Shown: positions 53,437 to 62,434, counted from the first letter of the stretch. The stretch is DNA of 64,000 bases from Pseudarthrobacter sulfonivorans (GCF_014712225.1 NZ_JACXBW010000007.1:62001-126000); one strand, 5' to 3'. Notes: a model not told the origin generated them from the sequence alone. A program made the numbers and translations.

Positions 53437-54282
53437 ATGACGCTCCAGAATCCCTTCGGCCGCCGGCATCACCGCGGCGCCGAACACTTACAGGTTTGTG
53501 CCGAGTGCGCGGCGGCCGTAAAACGCGAACGCCAATACATAGAGCGGCTCCGCGGAGCCGCCGTGCCGCCGGCAAGCGACGATCTGACGGCCCGCCTGCT
53601 GTCCAGGACCCAGTTCCTGGCAGCTACGCCGGAGCCGGTACCGAGCCAGCACCCCGCCGTGCGGGCACTTGTACTCACGGCCGGCGGCACGGCTGCTGCA
53701 GCCGGAATTCTTGCCGTCAGTGCCTTCGCGCTGGCCGGGGACACCCTTCCCGTGGCAGGCACGGCCATGAACGGGAGCCTCGTGCGGCACGCCGCCCAAC
53801 TGCCTGCGGACGGTGGGGCGCTCACCGCTCCTCAGCTGTCCGCGCTGCGTACGGAGGGGTGGTTGTGCCCCGGGTTCGAGTCCCTGGGCTTTCAGATCCG
53901 GAGCGCCACTGCCGTGACACTTAACGGCACGCCGGCTGTGGAGCTGCACCTCTCCGACGGGCAGCACTACGCAACGGTAGTGGAACAGCATCCGGCCGGG
54001 GCGTCGGCAGGCGACGGGAAACTGGTGGTCGGCAGCCTCGCTCCCTGGACGGCCACGTATACAACGGTCGCAGGCACGTTTTCCGTGGAGTCCGACCTCC
54101 CCGCTGACCAGGCTGACGACACTGTCCCGGTCCTCCGGCAGCTCAGTTCCGTTGCCGCGGAAGGTATCGATGCAGGCACCGGCACGGCGTCGGGCGCCGA
54201 CCCGGCAACGGCCGGTGACGAGTCGCCGGCAGCCCGGCTGGAGCGTGGAATCCGCAAAATCGGGGAGATGCTGGCGGGGTGA
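53437..54282 (+). CDS. Anti-sigma factor, RseA-like with zinc-binding motif
   Basis: A 281-residue protein. The N-terminal ZAS motif is His17-x3-Cys21-x2-Cys24 (AEHLQVCAEC). A membrane helix lies at about residues 78-100, and the extracytoplasmic domain of about 175 residues ends in LERGIRKIGEMLAG. The large outer domain exceeds that of mycobacterial RseA and may sense the envelope. It is co-transcribed with sigE, the usual anti-sigma arrangement. The partner assignment rests on position. Confidence 0.82.
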   Translation: MTLQNPFGRRHHRGAEHLQVCAECAAAVKRERQYIERLRGAAVPPASDDLTARLLSRTQFLAATPEPVPSQHPAVRALVLTAGGTAAAAGILAVSAFALAGDTLPVAGTAMNGSLVRHAAQLPADGGALTAPQLSALRTEGWLCPGFESLGFQIRSATAVTLNGTPAVELHLSDGQHYATVVEQHPAGASAGDGKLVVGSLAPWTATYTTVAGTFSVESDLPADQADDTVPVLRQLSSVAAEGIDAGTGTASGADPATAGDESPAARLERGIRKIGEMLAG

Positions 54283-54351
54283 TGATGGCAGGTTCTCAGC
54301 CCGGCGGCCACGAATCGTCAGAGCGGCTTCGGAGAGGGTAATCTTCCTAAA

Positions 54352-54768
54352 GTGTTTGGAATCAACGGCCCCGAGTTCTTCCTGCTGCTGATCATCGGCA
54401 TTCTGGTGATTGGTCCCCAAAGGCTGCCCGAATACACCCAGAAACTGGCGAACCTGGTCAAGGAAGTCCGGCGCATGGCCTCCGGTGCGCGCGAGCAGAT
54501 CAAGGAAGAAGTTGGCATCGACATCGAGGATGTCGACTGGAAGAAGTACGATCCCCGGCAGTACGATCCGCGCCGCATCATCAAGGAAGCCCTCCTGGAT
54601 GATGACACCAAGCCTGTCAGTCCAGGCGCGCCCGCCGCTGTGGCTGCCGTCTCCGGCGCCGCAGTCGCTGCGGCCGGCAGTGCGCCGGGAGTACCGGCGC
54701 GGCCCGAACGCGTGGTGCAGACCCTGCCGCCAGGCACTGCCGCTCCATTCGACTCCGAGGCCACTTAG
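54352..54768 (+). CDS. tatB: Sec-independent (twin-arginine) translocase protein TatB
   Basis: A 138-residue protein: an N-terminal helix (INGPEFFLLLIIGILVIGPQRLPEYTQKLANLV, residues 4-36) with the Gly-Pro hinge at residues 21-22, then an amphipathic helix (KEVRRMASGAREQIKEEVG) and a Pro/Ala-rich tail. The position next to sigE and the extended acidic segment favour TatB over TatA. The GTG start lies 7 nt after TAATCT, a leaderless arrangement. Confidence 0.9.
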   Translation: MFGINGPEFFLLLIIGILVIGPQRLPEYTQKLANLVKEVRRMASGAREQIKEEVGIDIEDVDWKKYDPRQYDPRRIIKEALLDDDTKPVSPGAPAAVAAVSGAAVAAAGSAPGVPARPERVVQTLPPGTAAPFDSEAT

Positions 54769-54789
54769 CCCTTCCCTTGAACTGTTGCC

Positions 54790-55917
54790 TCAGCGCGGCT
54801 GCAGGCCCAGCTTCAGCCCGGCCAGGCCGCGCGGTTTGGCAGCAAGTTTGCCGGCAATCCTGTTCAGGGCCATGGCCGCCGGAGTCTCCGGCCGGCTCAG
54901 CACAATGGGCGCACCGGAGTCGCCGCCCTCGCGCAACAGGATGTCCAGCGGGATCTGCCCCAGCAGCGGAACATCGGCGCCCACCGTCGCAGTGAGCCTT
55001 TCGGCGAGGATCGCCCCGCCCCCGCTTCCGAACAGTTCCATCCGCTCGCCGTCGGGCATTTCCAGGTAGGACATGTTCTCGATGACGCCGGCCACGGACT
55101 GGCCCGTTTGGGTGGCGATGGCGCCCGCGCGCTCGGCGACGTCGGCCGCCGCGGCCTGGGGGGTGGTGACCACCAGGATCTCGGCCTTGGGCAGCAGCTG
55201 GGCCACGGAAATCGCGATGTCGCCAGTGCCCGGCGGCAGATCGAGGAACAGGGCGTCAAGGTCACCGAAGTAGACGTCGGTCAGGAACTGCTCCAGGGCG
55301 CGGTGGAGCATCGGGCCGCGCCAGGCAACAGGCTGGTTGCCGGTGACGAACATGCCGATGGAGATCACCTTGACGCCGTACGCCACCGGCGGCAGGATCA
55401 TGTCGTCCACCCGGGTGGGCGCCTGCGTGATGCCCATCATGGCCGGAACTGAGAAACCATAGACGTCGGCGTCCACGATGCCCACGCGGAGCCCCTGGGC
55501 GGCGAGGGCGCAGGCCAGGTTGACCGTGAGCGAGGACTTGCCCACGCCGCCCTTGCCGCTGGCAACAGCGAAGACCTTGGTCAGCGACCCGGGCTCGTTG
55601 AACGGAATGCCGCGCTGGTTCCCGGCCCCGCGCAGCTGCTCCTTCAAGGCGTCCCGCTGGGCCTGGTTCATGACCTTCAGTTCAACTTCGACGGCGGTCA
55701 CGCCGGGAACGGCGGAGAGCGCCCGTTCGGAGTCGGCCGTGATGGTGCCCCGCAGGGGACAACCCGCGATAGTGAGCAGGACTGCCAGCCTGACCGTTCC
55801 ATCGCTGGAGATGTCCACTGAATCCACCATGCCCAGTTCCGTAATGGGACGGCGGAGCTCAGGATCTATGACAGTGGCCAGCGCAGCGTGGACTGCCTGC
55901 TCCAGGGTGGTGCTCAT
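54790..55917 (-). CDS. mrp: Mrp/NBP35-type iron-sulfur cluster carrier ATPase
   Basis: A 375-residue protein. The N-terminal MIP18/DUF59 domain (about residues 5-80) carries the Cys of LTIAGCPLRGTI. The ATPase has the deviant Walker A ASGKGGVGKSSLTVN (about 118-132), switch DADVYGFSVPAMMG and LDLPPGTGDIAISVAQ. It delivers Fe-S clusters to apoproteins. It lacks a visible C-terminal CxxC pair (ENMSYLEMPDGERMELFG has none), which other Mrp proteins use to hold the cluster. Confidence 0.92.
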   Translation of the reverse strand: MSTTLEQAVHAALATVIDPELRRPITELGMVDSVDISSDGTVRLAVLLTIAGCPLRGTITADSERALSAVPGVTAVEVELKVMNQAQRDALKEQLRGAGNQRGIPFNEPGSLTKVFAVASGKGGVGKSSLTVNLACALAAQGLRVGIVDADVYGFSVPAMMGITQAPTRVDDMILPPVAYGVKVISIGMFVTGNQPVAWRGPMLHRALEQFLTDVYFGDLDALFLDLPPGTGDIAISVAQLLPKAEILVVTTPQAAAADVAERAGAIATQTGQSVAGVIENMSYLEMPDGERMELFGSGGGAILAERLTATVGADVPLLGQIPLDILLREGGDSGAPIVLSRPETPAAMALNRIAGKLAAKPRGLAGLKLGLQPR

Positions 55918-55928
55918 TCGGGCAGGGC

Positions 55929-56711
55929 TCAGCTTTCGGGGGTAGGGGTGTGCTTCGGGGCGGCGGTGCCTGGATCTGTGGCCCCGCCGTCTGTGGCCCC
56001 GCGGTCTGTGGCCCCGCCGGAGGCGGGGCCGGTGGCGGCGTGGCTTGGTTTGATCTTCGGCACCTGCTGCGTGCGGGGGCTCCGCTGCTTGTCGCGCTTC
56101 TCCTTCAATTTTTCCTTCACCTTGTCACGGGGCGACTCGTGGCTGCCGGATCCTGCGGGGTCATGGGTGCGCAATTCCTCCTGCGCTTCGAGCATGTCCT
56201 CCAGGAGCGATCGCAGTTCCGCCCGGACGTAGTCGCGCGTGGCCACTTCGCGCAGGGCGATGCGCAGCGAAGCCAACTCCCGGGTGAGGTATTCGGTGTC
56301 CGAAAGGTTGCGCTCTGCCCGCTGCCGGTCCTGCTGGAGTGACACGCGGTCGCGGTCGTCCTGCCGGTTCTGGGCAAGCAGCAACAGCGGGGCGGCGTAG
56401 GAAGCCTGCAGCGAGAGCATGAGAGTCAGCAGGGTGTACCCGAGCAAACGGGAGTCGAACTGCCACGCCTCCGGTGCCCACGTGTTCCAGACCAGCCAGA
56501 CCACCACAAAGACTGTCATGTACACCAAGAACTGGGGCGTGCCCATAAACCGGGCGAAGCCTTCAGTTGCGTGGCCAAACGCATCGGGGTCGGGTGAGAA
56601 TTTCGGCAGGATGCGCTGCCTGCCGCTCAAAGGCGTGTCCAGGCCCCCTTTGGCTGGTACTTTGGCGGAGCCGCGCTGGTTGGGATTCTTGGGGGCGCCG
56701 GTATCAGCCAA
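55929..56711 (-). CDS. DUF1003 family membrane protein
   Basis: A 260-residue protein: N-terminal basic tail, two membrane helices (about residues 59-80 and 86-112, FLVYMTVFVVVWLVWNTW; LGYTLLTLMLSLQASYAAPLLLLA), a cytoplasmic coiled coil (QNRQDDRDRVSLQQDRQRAERNL), and a charged C-terminal region. The tail contains three tandem 15-bp repeats (GGATDRGATDGGATD). It overlaps the MgtE-like gene and precedes mrp, so the three form one operon. Confidence 0.88.
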   Translation of the reverse strand: MADTGAPKNPNQRGSAKVPAKGGLDTPLSGRQRILPKFSPDPDAFGHATEGFARFMGTPQFLVYMTVFVVVWLVWNTWAPEAWQFDSRLLGYTLLTLMLSLQASYAAPLLLLAQNRQDDRDRVSLQQDRQRAERNLSDTEYLTRELASLRIALREVATRDYVRAELRSLLEDMLEAQEELRTHDPAGSGSHESPRDKVKEKLKEKRDKQRSPRTQQVPKIKPSHAATGPASGGATDRGATDGGATDPGTAAPKHTPTPES

Positions 56712-57987
56712 TGCGGCCTCCGAGTTTTCTTATCGGGGCTTCGCCATCATAGGCGCGCCAGTCATCCGGCAACATATGATCCAGAACGTCATCAACAGTC
56801 ACCGCCCCCACGAGCCGGCCGTCATCATTGACCACGGGAAGAGAGTTCAGGTTGTAGGTTGCCAGTGTCCTGGCAACTTCACTGATGTGGGCCTGGTCGG
56901 ACAGCGGCTCAAGGTTTTTGTCCACCAGGTTGCCAAGCGGCTCAAACGGCGGGAACCGCAGGAGCTGCTGGATGTGCACCACACCCAGGAATCGTCCGGT
57001 GGGCGTCTCCAGCGGGGGCCTGGCAATGAAGATCGATGAGGCAAGGGCGGGGGACAGCTCCTCGCGCCGGACGTGGGCCAGGGCCTCGGCGACTGTCGCC
57101 TCAGGGGGAAGGATGACCGGAACCGGCGTCATGAGGCCACCGGCGGTGTCTTCGTCGTATTCGAGGAGCCGCCGGACGTCCTCCGCGCCCTCAGGTTCCA
57201 TCAGCTGCAGCAGCTGCTCCGCCTGGGCGGAGGGCAGCTCGCCGAGGAGGTCCGCGGCGTCGTCAGGATCCATCTCTTCCAGGACGTCAGCTGCACGCTG
57301 GAGATCGAGGGCGGAAAGGATTTCCACCTGGTCATCCTCCGGGAGCTCCTGCAGGACGTCGGCGAGCCGTTCGTCCTGGAGTTCGCTGGCCACCTCGAAG
57401 CGCCGCTTGTCGCTCATCTCCTGCAGTGCGTCGGCAAAGTCTGCAGGTTTGAGGTCCTCGTGGTTGGCCACGAACTGGGTGGCCGCCTGCGGTTCTGTGC
57501 GGGCACCCTGCAGGGCGTCGGCCCAGTCGATGATCATGGTCTCGTTGCGCCGCAGCCGGCTAAGGGGGGAAAGTGAGTGGCCCCGGCGGACGAAAAGTTT
57601 GCTGACGAACCAGTCGCGGGAGCGGTGCTGGTCCATGGCGATGTCCTCGATGGTGGCGTCGCCGCTGCCGTCCCGCAGGGTGACCCGGCGGTCGAACATT
57701 TCCGCGACCACCAGGGTCTCGGCACCGCGCTGTTCGAAGCGGCGGAGGTTCACCAGCCCGGTGCAGATAATCTGCGTCTGGTCGATCGAGGTAATGCGGG
57801 TCATCGGCACAAAGACGCGCTTCTTGCCGGGAACTTCGACGACGATGCCCACCACGTGCGGGGCGCCCCGGCTGCCGCGGGAGAGCACCACAACATCGCG
57901 CAACCGCCCCAGGCGATCGCCCAAGGGGTCGAAGACATCAAGACCCAGGAGGCGGGCCACGAAGACGCGCGAAAGATTTGTGCTCAC
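56704..57987 (-). CDS. MgtE N-terminal/CBS domain protein without membrane domain
   Basis: A 427-residue soluble protein: PRC-barrel-like N-terminus (LLGLDVFDPLGDRLGRLRDVVVL, about residues 14-75), a second small barrel, the MgtE_N superhelix (about 165-280, LQELPEDDQVEILSALDLQRAADVLEEMDPDDAADLLGELPS), and a CBS pair (about 285-405, PEATVAEALAHVRREELSPA; NLNSLPVVNDDGRLVGAVTVDDVLDHML). The Mg2+ transport domain of MgtE is missing. The GTG start is 6 nt after TAGCCT. It may be a Mg2+ or nucleotide sensor; mycobacteria have Rv1232c in the same place. Confidence 0.87.
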   Translation of the reverse strand: MSTNLSRVFVARLLGLDVFDPLGDRLGRLRDVVVLSRGSRGAPHVVGIVVEVPGKKRVFVPMTRITSIDQTQIICTGLVNLRRFEQRGAETLVVAEMFDRRVTLRDGSGDATIEDIAMDQHRSRDWFVSKLFVRRGHSLSPLSRLRRNETMIIDWADALQGARTEPQAATQFVANHEDLKPADFADALQEMSDKRRFEVASELQDERLADVLQELPEDDQVEILSALDLQRAADVLEEMDPDDAADLLGELPSAQAEQLLQLMEPEGAEDVRRLLEYDEDTAGGLMTPVPVILPPEATVAEALAHVRREELSPALASSIFIARPPLETPTGRFLGVVHIQQLLRFPPFEPLGNLVDKNLEPLSDQAHISEVARTLATYNLNSLPVVNDDGRLVGAVTVDDVLDHMLPDDWRAYDGEAPIRKLGGRIG

Positions 57988-58063
57988 GTCTACAGGCTAC
58001 CGAGTCTGCTCTCTTTTAGCTGAATTTCAGGCGGCACACATGCTGATGGGCAAGAATGGGTGT

Positions 58064-58984
58064 ATGTCAAACATTTTTGGTGCTCCCAAGGCCGGCGGCC
58101 CTAACGGGCCGGACGACGCCCGCATGGTCCCGGTCGGTGACACCGTCGGGTCGTACACCTCCTACTTGGATGCCCAGAAGGCGGTGGACTACCTTGCCGA
58201 CCAGCAGTTCCCGGTCCAGATGGTTTCCATCGTGGGCAACGAACTCAAGATGGTGGAGCGGGTAACCGGCCGCCTCAGCTATCCGCGCGTGGCGCTCTCG
58301 GGCGCGCTGAGCGGTATGTGGTTCGGCTTGTTTGTCGGCGTGATGCTGTCCTTCTTTGCACCCTCGCCCGGCTACTTCTCCATCCTGGCGTCGGTGCTGA
58401 TGGGTGCTGCCTTCTTTATGCTGTTCGGCATCGTCACGTATGCCATGCAGCGCGGGAAGCGGGACTTCACCTCCACCAGCCAGGTCGTGGCCACCAACTA
58501 CGACGTCGTGGTGTCCGTGGAAGCCGCCCATGAGGCCCGCCGGCTGCTCCAGCAGCTGCCCATGACCCGCTCGGACGCGGCCGCCGCTCCCTACGGCGCG
58601 CAGGGGTATCAGGGCCAGCAGTACGGCCAGCACCAGCAGCACGGCCAGCCGGGTCAGGCGCAGCAGCCGGGTCAGGCACCCGCCCGGCCCGCGGGCTGGA
58701 ACGACCCCTATGGCCAGCAGGGCGCCGGTGCTTCGGCTCCCGGCACCCAGGGTCAGGCCGCCGGCCACGCCGCAGAATCAGGGCAGGGCATGCAGCCTGA
58801 GGGTGCACCGGAGCCCGCCAAGGCGCCCGTCGCAGCGGTCCGCTACCCCGATCTCCCGGACGGCCGGCCCCAGTATGGGGTCCGCGTCAGCGATCAGCCA
58901 GCTGCAGGCCCGGGGCAGCCTGCTTCAGGCGAACCCCGGGCTCGGAACGAGTCCTCCAGCGACTCCGGCGAACCAACACCGTAG
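58064..58984 (+). CDS. General-stress-protein-like (GSP17M/YflT-type) membrane protein with Gln/Gly/Pro-rich tail
   Basis: A 306-residue protein. Residues about 26-70 (VGSYTSYLDAQKAVDYLADQQFPVQMVSIVGNELKMVERV) fit the GSP17M domain. Two helices follow at about 85-105 and 109-130, then a short soluble segment. Residues about 172-305 are low-complexity, rich in Gln, Gly, Pro and Ala (GQPGQAQQPGQAPARP). Start ATG 58064: AAGAAT ends 6 nt upstream. Divergent from the MgtE-like gene, as Rv1233c is in mycobacteria. Confidence 0.8.
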   Translation: MSNIFGAPKAGGPNGPDDARMVPVGDTVGSYTSYLDAQKAVDYLADQQFPVQMVSIVGNELKMVERVTGRLSYPRVALSGALSGMWFGLFVGVMLSFFAPSPGYFSILASVLMGAAFFMLFGIVTYAMQRGKRDFTSTSQVVATNYDVVVSVEAAHEARRLLQQLPMTRSDAAAAPYGAQGYQGQQYGQHQQHGQPGQAQQPGQAPARPAGWNDPYGQQGAGASAPGTQGQAAGHAAESGQGMQPEGAPEPAKAPVAAVRYPDLPDGRPQYGVRVSDQPAAGPGQPASGEPRARNESSSDSGEPTP

Positions 58985-59055
58985 GCCGGGGCGTCCGGAC
59001 GCGGGCATCACCGACGGGGTGAGCCCACCAGTCTGTGCGGCCTAGGCGCTCACAC

Positions 59056-59106
59056 AAAAGAACTCCGTCCGAACCCGGCGATCGCCGGTCCGGACGGAGT
59101 TCTTTT
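59056..59106. terminator. Bidirectional terminator between the stress-protein gene and the sugar ABC operon
   Basis: AAAAGAACTCCGTCCG and its complement ending TTCTTTT form a 16-bp stem. The 19-nt centre holds a second palindrome, CCGGCGATCGCCGG. A/T tails on both sides suit both convergent genes. Confidence 0.88.
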
Positions 59107-59129
59107 TGCCTGCTGTGCGTGCCTGCCGG

Positions 59130-60047
59130 CTATTTGACGCCGCCGGCCGTCAGCCCTCCGACGAGGTACTTCTGGAACATGAAGTAGAGCACCACCACAG
59201 GTACGGCACAGACCAGGGACGCTGCCATCATCTGCGAGTACACGGGGATCGCGCCGCCTTCAACGGCGGAGGCAAACACCTGCAGCGCCACTGCGGCGGT
59301 ATGGGTGTCCGGCCGGGTGAAGACCGACGCAAACAGCACGTCATTCCAGCCCAGCAGGAAGGCGAAGATGGCGGAGACTATGATTCCGGGCCAGCTGAGC
59401 GGAATGATGATCCTGAACAGGATGCCGAGGTTGGAGGCACCATCGATGCGTGCCGCTTCCTCCAGCTCCCGCGGCAGGCCCCGAAGGTATGTGACCATCA
59501 CCCAGGTCGAGAACGGGAGGGCGAAGGTCAGGTAGGCGATGAACAGGCCCCAAAGGGTTCCAATGACGGTCACCCCCAGGTAGGTTCCCGCAGAGGAGAA
59601 CAGCACGAACACAGGGAGGAGCATAAGGGTTCCGGGGATGGACTGGAGGCCGAGCAGTCCGCGGAGCACCGTCAACCGGCCCCGGAATTCGAACCGGACC
59701 AGCACGTAGGCGGTACCGATAGCCATCAAAGCCGAGACCACTGCCGTGGCACCGGAAACGATCAGGCTGTTTCCGATGGCTTTGGCCAGGCCAACCGAAT
59801 CCCAGATCTTGCTGTAGCTGTCCAGGGAGAAGCTGCTCGGCCAAAACTCGCCGCTGGCCACGCCCACGTCCGTGTTCAGGGAGGCCAGGAAGATGTACAG
59901 GATGGGGGTCAGGACCAGGGCACAGAGTAGCACCGTGACCACGATCAGCAGCGGACGGGGCATCAGGCGGGTGACTTCCAGGGCGGCATCACGCCGAATG
60001 GGCTGCTTGGCCTGCTTTTCGATCGGGTTTGCTGCGTCGATGCTCAT
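59130..60047 (-). CDS. Carbohydrate ABC transporter permease (MalG/SugB-type)
   Basis: A 305-residue permease with a cytoplasmic N-terminus, six helices, and the EAA coupling motif LEEAARIDGASNLGILFRIIIPLSWPGIIVSAIF (about residues 215-248), ending in the family-typical QKYLVGGLTAGGVK. It overlaps the other permease gene by 4 bp. The last gene of the operon; no sugar ATPase follows, so the transporter must borrow one. Confidence 0.93.
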   Translation of the reverse strand: MSIDAANPIEKQAKQPIRRDAALEVTRLMPRPLLIVVTVLLCALVLTPILYIFLASLNTDVGVASGEFWPSSFSLDSYSKIWDSVGLAKAIGNSLIVSGATAVVSALMAIGTAYVLVRFEFRGRLTVLRGLLGLQSIPGTLMLLPVFVLFSSAGTYLGVTVIGTLWGLFIAYLTFALPFSTWVMVTYLRGLPRELEEAARIDGASNLGILFRIIIPLSWPGIIVSAIFAFLLGWNDVLFASVFTRPDTHTAAVALQVFASAVEGGAIPVYSQMMAASLVCAVPVVVLYFMFQKYLVGGLTAGGVK

Positions 60048-61039
60048 TTCTTTCCTCCGTCGTGAACGTCAAGCTTGACCGCGCGCAGGTAGATAAACAG
60101 CGGAATGGCGATCAGGATGAGCGACACCACCGCCATGGCCGCGCTGAGGCCGAACCTGAAGCTCTGGAAGCTGGTGACGTAAACCAGGATCGGGAGCACG
60201 TTCACATCGGACGGGGCGGGCGCGCCGAACAGGACATATGGCAACGTGAAGTTGTTGATGTGGTTCAACGTGGCCAGCAGGAACGCGAGCGAGACCGGAC
60301 CCTTCAGGTACGGGAAGATCACGTAGCGCAGCTTGTTCCACCACAGTGCGCCGTCCAGGGCAGAGGCTTCATGGACCTCGTGGTCCACGGCCTGCAAACC
60401 GGACAAGGCAAGCAGGTAGATGAACGGCCAGGCCGCCCAGATCTCCACCCACACCAGGGTCCAGTAGGCGTTGGGGCCGTTGAGCCAGAGCCCGCCGTCC
60501 ATGCCCATGTTGGTCAGGGTGACATTCACAATGCCGTCCGGCTGCAGCATGGTCCGCCAGACGCTGGCCACCACAAAGGAAGGCAGGACGTACGGGATCA
60601 GGAAAATCGAACGTACCAGCGCACGGCCGCGGTAGGCGTTCTGGGTGACGACGGCGGCAGCCACGCCCAGCGGGATGGTCACCAGGGTGGAGATCACCGC
60701 GAAGGACACGGACAGCCAGATCGAGCGAAGCAGGTCACTGCTGGTCGCCGCTTCGATGTAGTTCTGGATGCCGATGAATTCGGCACTGACCCACCGGCGC
60801 AGGCTGTACTGGTCCAGATCGATCACGGACATCCAGATGCCCATGGCCAACGGGATGAGGATGACGATCGTCATCAGGAACCCGCCGGGAATCAGCAGCC
60901 ACAGCGGCCGGTTCTTTTCGCTCAGCCCCTTCCGGCGCGTAACGCTGGGCGTGGGGCCGCCGGGTCCGGCGGCCGCCCCGGCCGCCGGACTGCTGTCCGA
61001 CGGCCGGGGCTCGGTAACGCTGCTAGCCATTGTCTGCAA
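60044..61039 (-). CDS. Carbohydrate ABC transporter permease (MalF/SugA-type)
   Basis: A 331-residue permease with a 45-residue Pro/Ala-rich N-terminus, six helices, and the coupling motif VDHEVHEASALDGALWWNKLRYVIFPYLKGPVSLAFL (about residues 221-257). Both ATG 61039 and ATG 61030 (MASSVTEPRP) are possible starts. It lies 24 bp after the binding-protein gene. Confidence 0.92.
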   Translation of the reverse strand: MQTMASSVTEPRPSDSSPAAGAAAGPGGPTPSVTRRKGLSEKNRPLWLLIPGGFLMTIVILIPLAMGIWMSVIDLDQYSLRRWVSAEFIGIQNYIEAATSSDLLRSIWLSVSFAVISTLVTIPLGVAAAVVTQNAYRGRALVRSIFLIPYVLPSFVVASVWRTMLQPDGIVNVTLTNMGMDGGLWLNGPNAYWTLVWVEIWAAWPFIYLLALSGLQAVDHEVHEASALDGALWWNKLRYVIFPYLKGPVSLAFLLATLNHINNFTLPYVLFGAPAPSDVNVLPILVYVTSFQSFRFGLSAAMAVVSLILIAIPLFIYLRAVKLDVHDGGKK

Positions 61040-61063
61040 CCTTCCGCAGTTGTTCGGCCGGTC

Positions 61064-62434
61064 TTACTTCTTTGCCCGGTCCAAGGCCGTCTGCGACTTG
61101 GCCTGCTCGTCCTTCAGCCGCTGGGTGAGGTTGGCATCGCTGACTGAGCCTGCCGAAAGGTCCGGAATCGACTGGACCACCACGTTGGTGAGGGAGAGCT
61201 GGACATCACCCCAGGCACCGCTGAACGGGGTGGCCACAGACTTCGCACCGGAATCAAGCGCCGGCGCAATGATCTCATTGCTGGCAAGCTCCTTGGCCGC
61301 TGCCTGGTTCGCGGGAAGCTGGCCAAACACCTTGAAGTAGTTGAGCTGAACGTCCTTCTCGGTGATCATCTTGATGAACGCGAAGGCAAGGTCTTTCTGC
61401 TTCGAGTAGTCGGCCACCACGAGGTTGTCGCCGGACAGGATGCTGGCGGCGGGCTTGCCACCGGAAGGGTTGGAGGACTCGCCCGGCGGGACGGTGGGCA
61501 TCAGGGCGTACTTGTACTTGCCTTTGACGGCCGAGGCATCCAGCGCGGGAATGGACAGCGGAGACGTCATCGGGAAGTAGGCGGCCTTTCCGGCTGCGAA
61601 GGCCGCCAGTGCCTGCGGGTTGGCCCAGCCCACCGATGAGGGGTCCACTACTTTGTCCTTGGTCACCCAGCCGAAGTAGGTGTCGTAGGCCTTCTTGGTG
61701 ATGGGGTCATCGAGGCGGACCTTGCTGCCGTCAATGATGGGGTTGCCGGCCTGGATGGACATTCCCCAGATGTACTTCCAGGGGTCGAAGTTGTCCTTGT
61801 AGGCCACCGCAACACCGTACTGGTCGCCCTTGGTGAGCTTCTTGGCCTGTTCGGTGAATTCGTCCCAGGTGGTTGCCGGCTTTTCAATGCCGGCGGCAGC
61901 CAGCAGTTCGGTGTTGTAGGCCATGACGAACGGGCGGCTGACGAAGGGGATGCCGATCTGGTTTCCTTCGTCCGGGCCGGAAATGCCCAGCGCGGCGGGA
62001 ACGAACTTGTCCTTGCCGCCGAGCTGGTTCCATTCGTTGTCGCCCAGCTTCACGAACGCGCCGGTGGAGTAGGCCGTAGGGGTGAAGGTGGTGCCCAAAC
62101 CGTACACGTCGGGGCCCTGGCCGGACACCACGGAGGTCTGGATCCGGGTCATCTCGTCATTGGCGGTGGCGAACGTCTCCCATTGGATGTCGGCCCCGGT
62201 TTCCGCCTTGAACTTGGTGCTCATTTCCTTGAACCAGGCCTGCTGCTCCTGGGGATACTGCGCTGTCACGTTCATCAGGACGTTGAGCGTTTTCCCGGCG
62301 CCATCCACCTTGCCGCCCGTGGCACCGGAGCCGGCGCCGCCTGACCCGCCTGAGCCGCCGCAAGCGGCAAGCATCAGGACGGAAATTGTCGCGGCGGCAA
62401 CAGCACCCAGGCGACGTGGTTTGGACATACCCAT
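61064..62434 (-). CDS. Carbohydrate-binding lipoprotein of an ABC transporter (family 1, possibly LpqY-like)
   Basis: A 456-residue solute-binding lipoprotein with lipobox LAAC at Cys25 and a Gly/Ser linker. The mature fold starts KTLNVLMNVTAQYPQEQQAWFKEMSTKFKAETGADIQWETF. Trp/Gly-rich segments (DNFDPWKYIWGMSIQAGNP) may line the sugar site. AAGGAGA lies 7 nt before ATG 62434. Gene order matches mycobacterial LpqY-SugA-SugB (trehalose), but substrate assignment from position alone is tentative; maltose-type sugars are possible. Confidence 0.9.
   Translation of the reverse strand: MGMSKPRRLGAVAAATISVLMLAACGGSGGSGGAGSGATGGKVDGAGKTLNVLMNVTAQYPQEQQAWFKEMSTKFKAETGADIQWETFATANDEMTRIQTSVVSGQGPDVYGLGTTFTPTAYSTGAFVKLGDNEWNQLGGKDKFVPAALGISGPDEGNQIGIPFVSRPFVMAYNTELLAAAGIEKPATTWDEFTEQAKKLTKGDQYGVAVAYKDNFDPWKYIWGMSIQAGNPIIDGSKVRLDDPITKKAYDTYFGWVTKDKVVDPSSVGWANPQALAAFAAGKAAYFPMTSPLSIPALDASAVKGKYKYALMPTVPPGESSNPSGGKPAASILSGDNLVVADYSKQKDLAFAFIKMITEKDVQLNYFKVFGQLPANQAAAKELASNEIIAPALDSGAKSVATPFSGAWGDVQLSLTNVVVQSIPDLSAGSVSDANLTQRLKDEQAKSQTALDRAKK

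Noticed and set aside
55973..56025. Tandem 15-bp repeats that could suggest a CRISPR or minisatellite
   Set aside because: Three in-frame copies inside the DUF1003 gene encode a GGATD-type low-complexity tail; there are no unique spacers.
56885..58063. 393-codon upstream extension of the stress-protein reading frame
   Set aside because: It is antisense to the MgtE-like gene, and its Ser/Arg-rich product has no family character. A start with an upstream -10 box is present at 58064.
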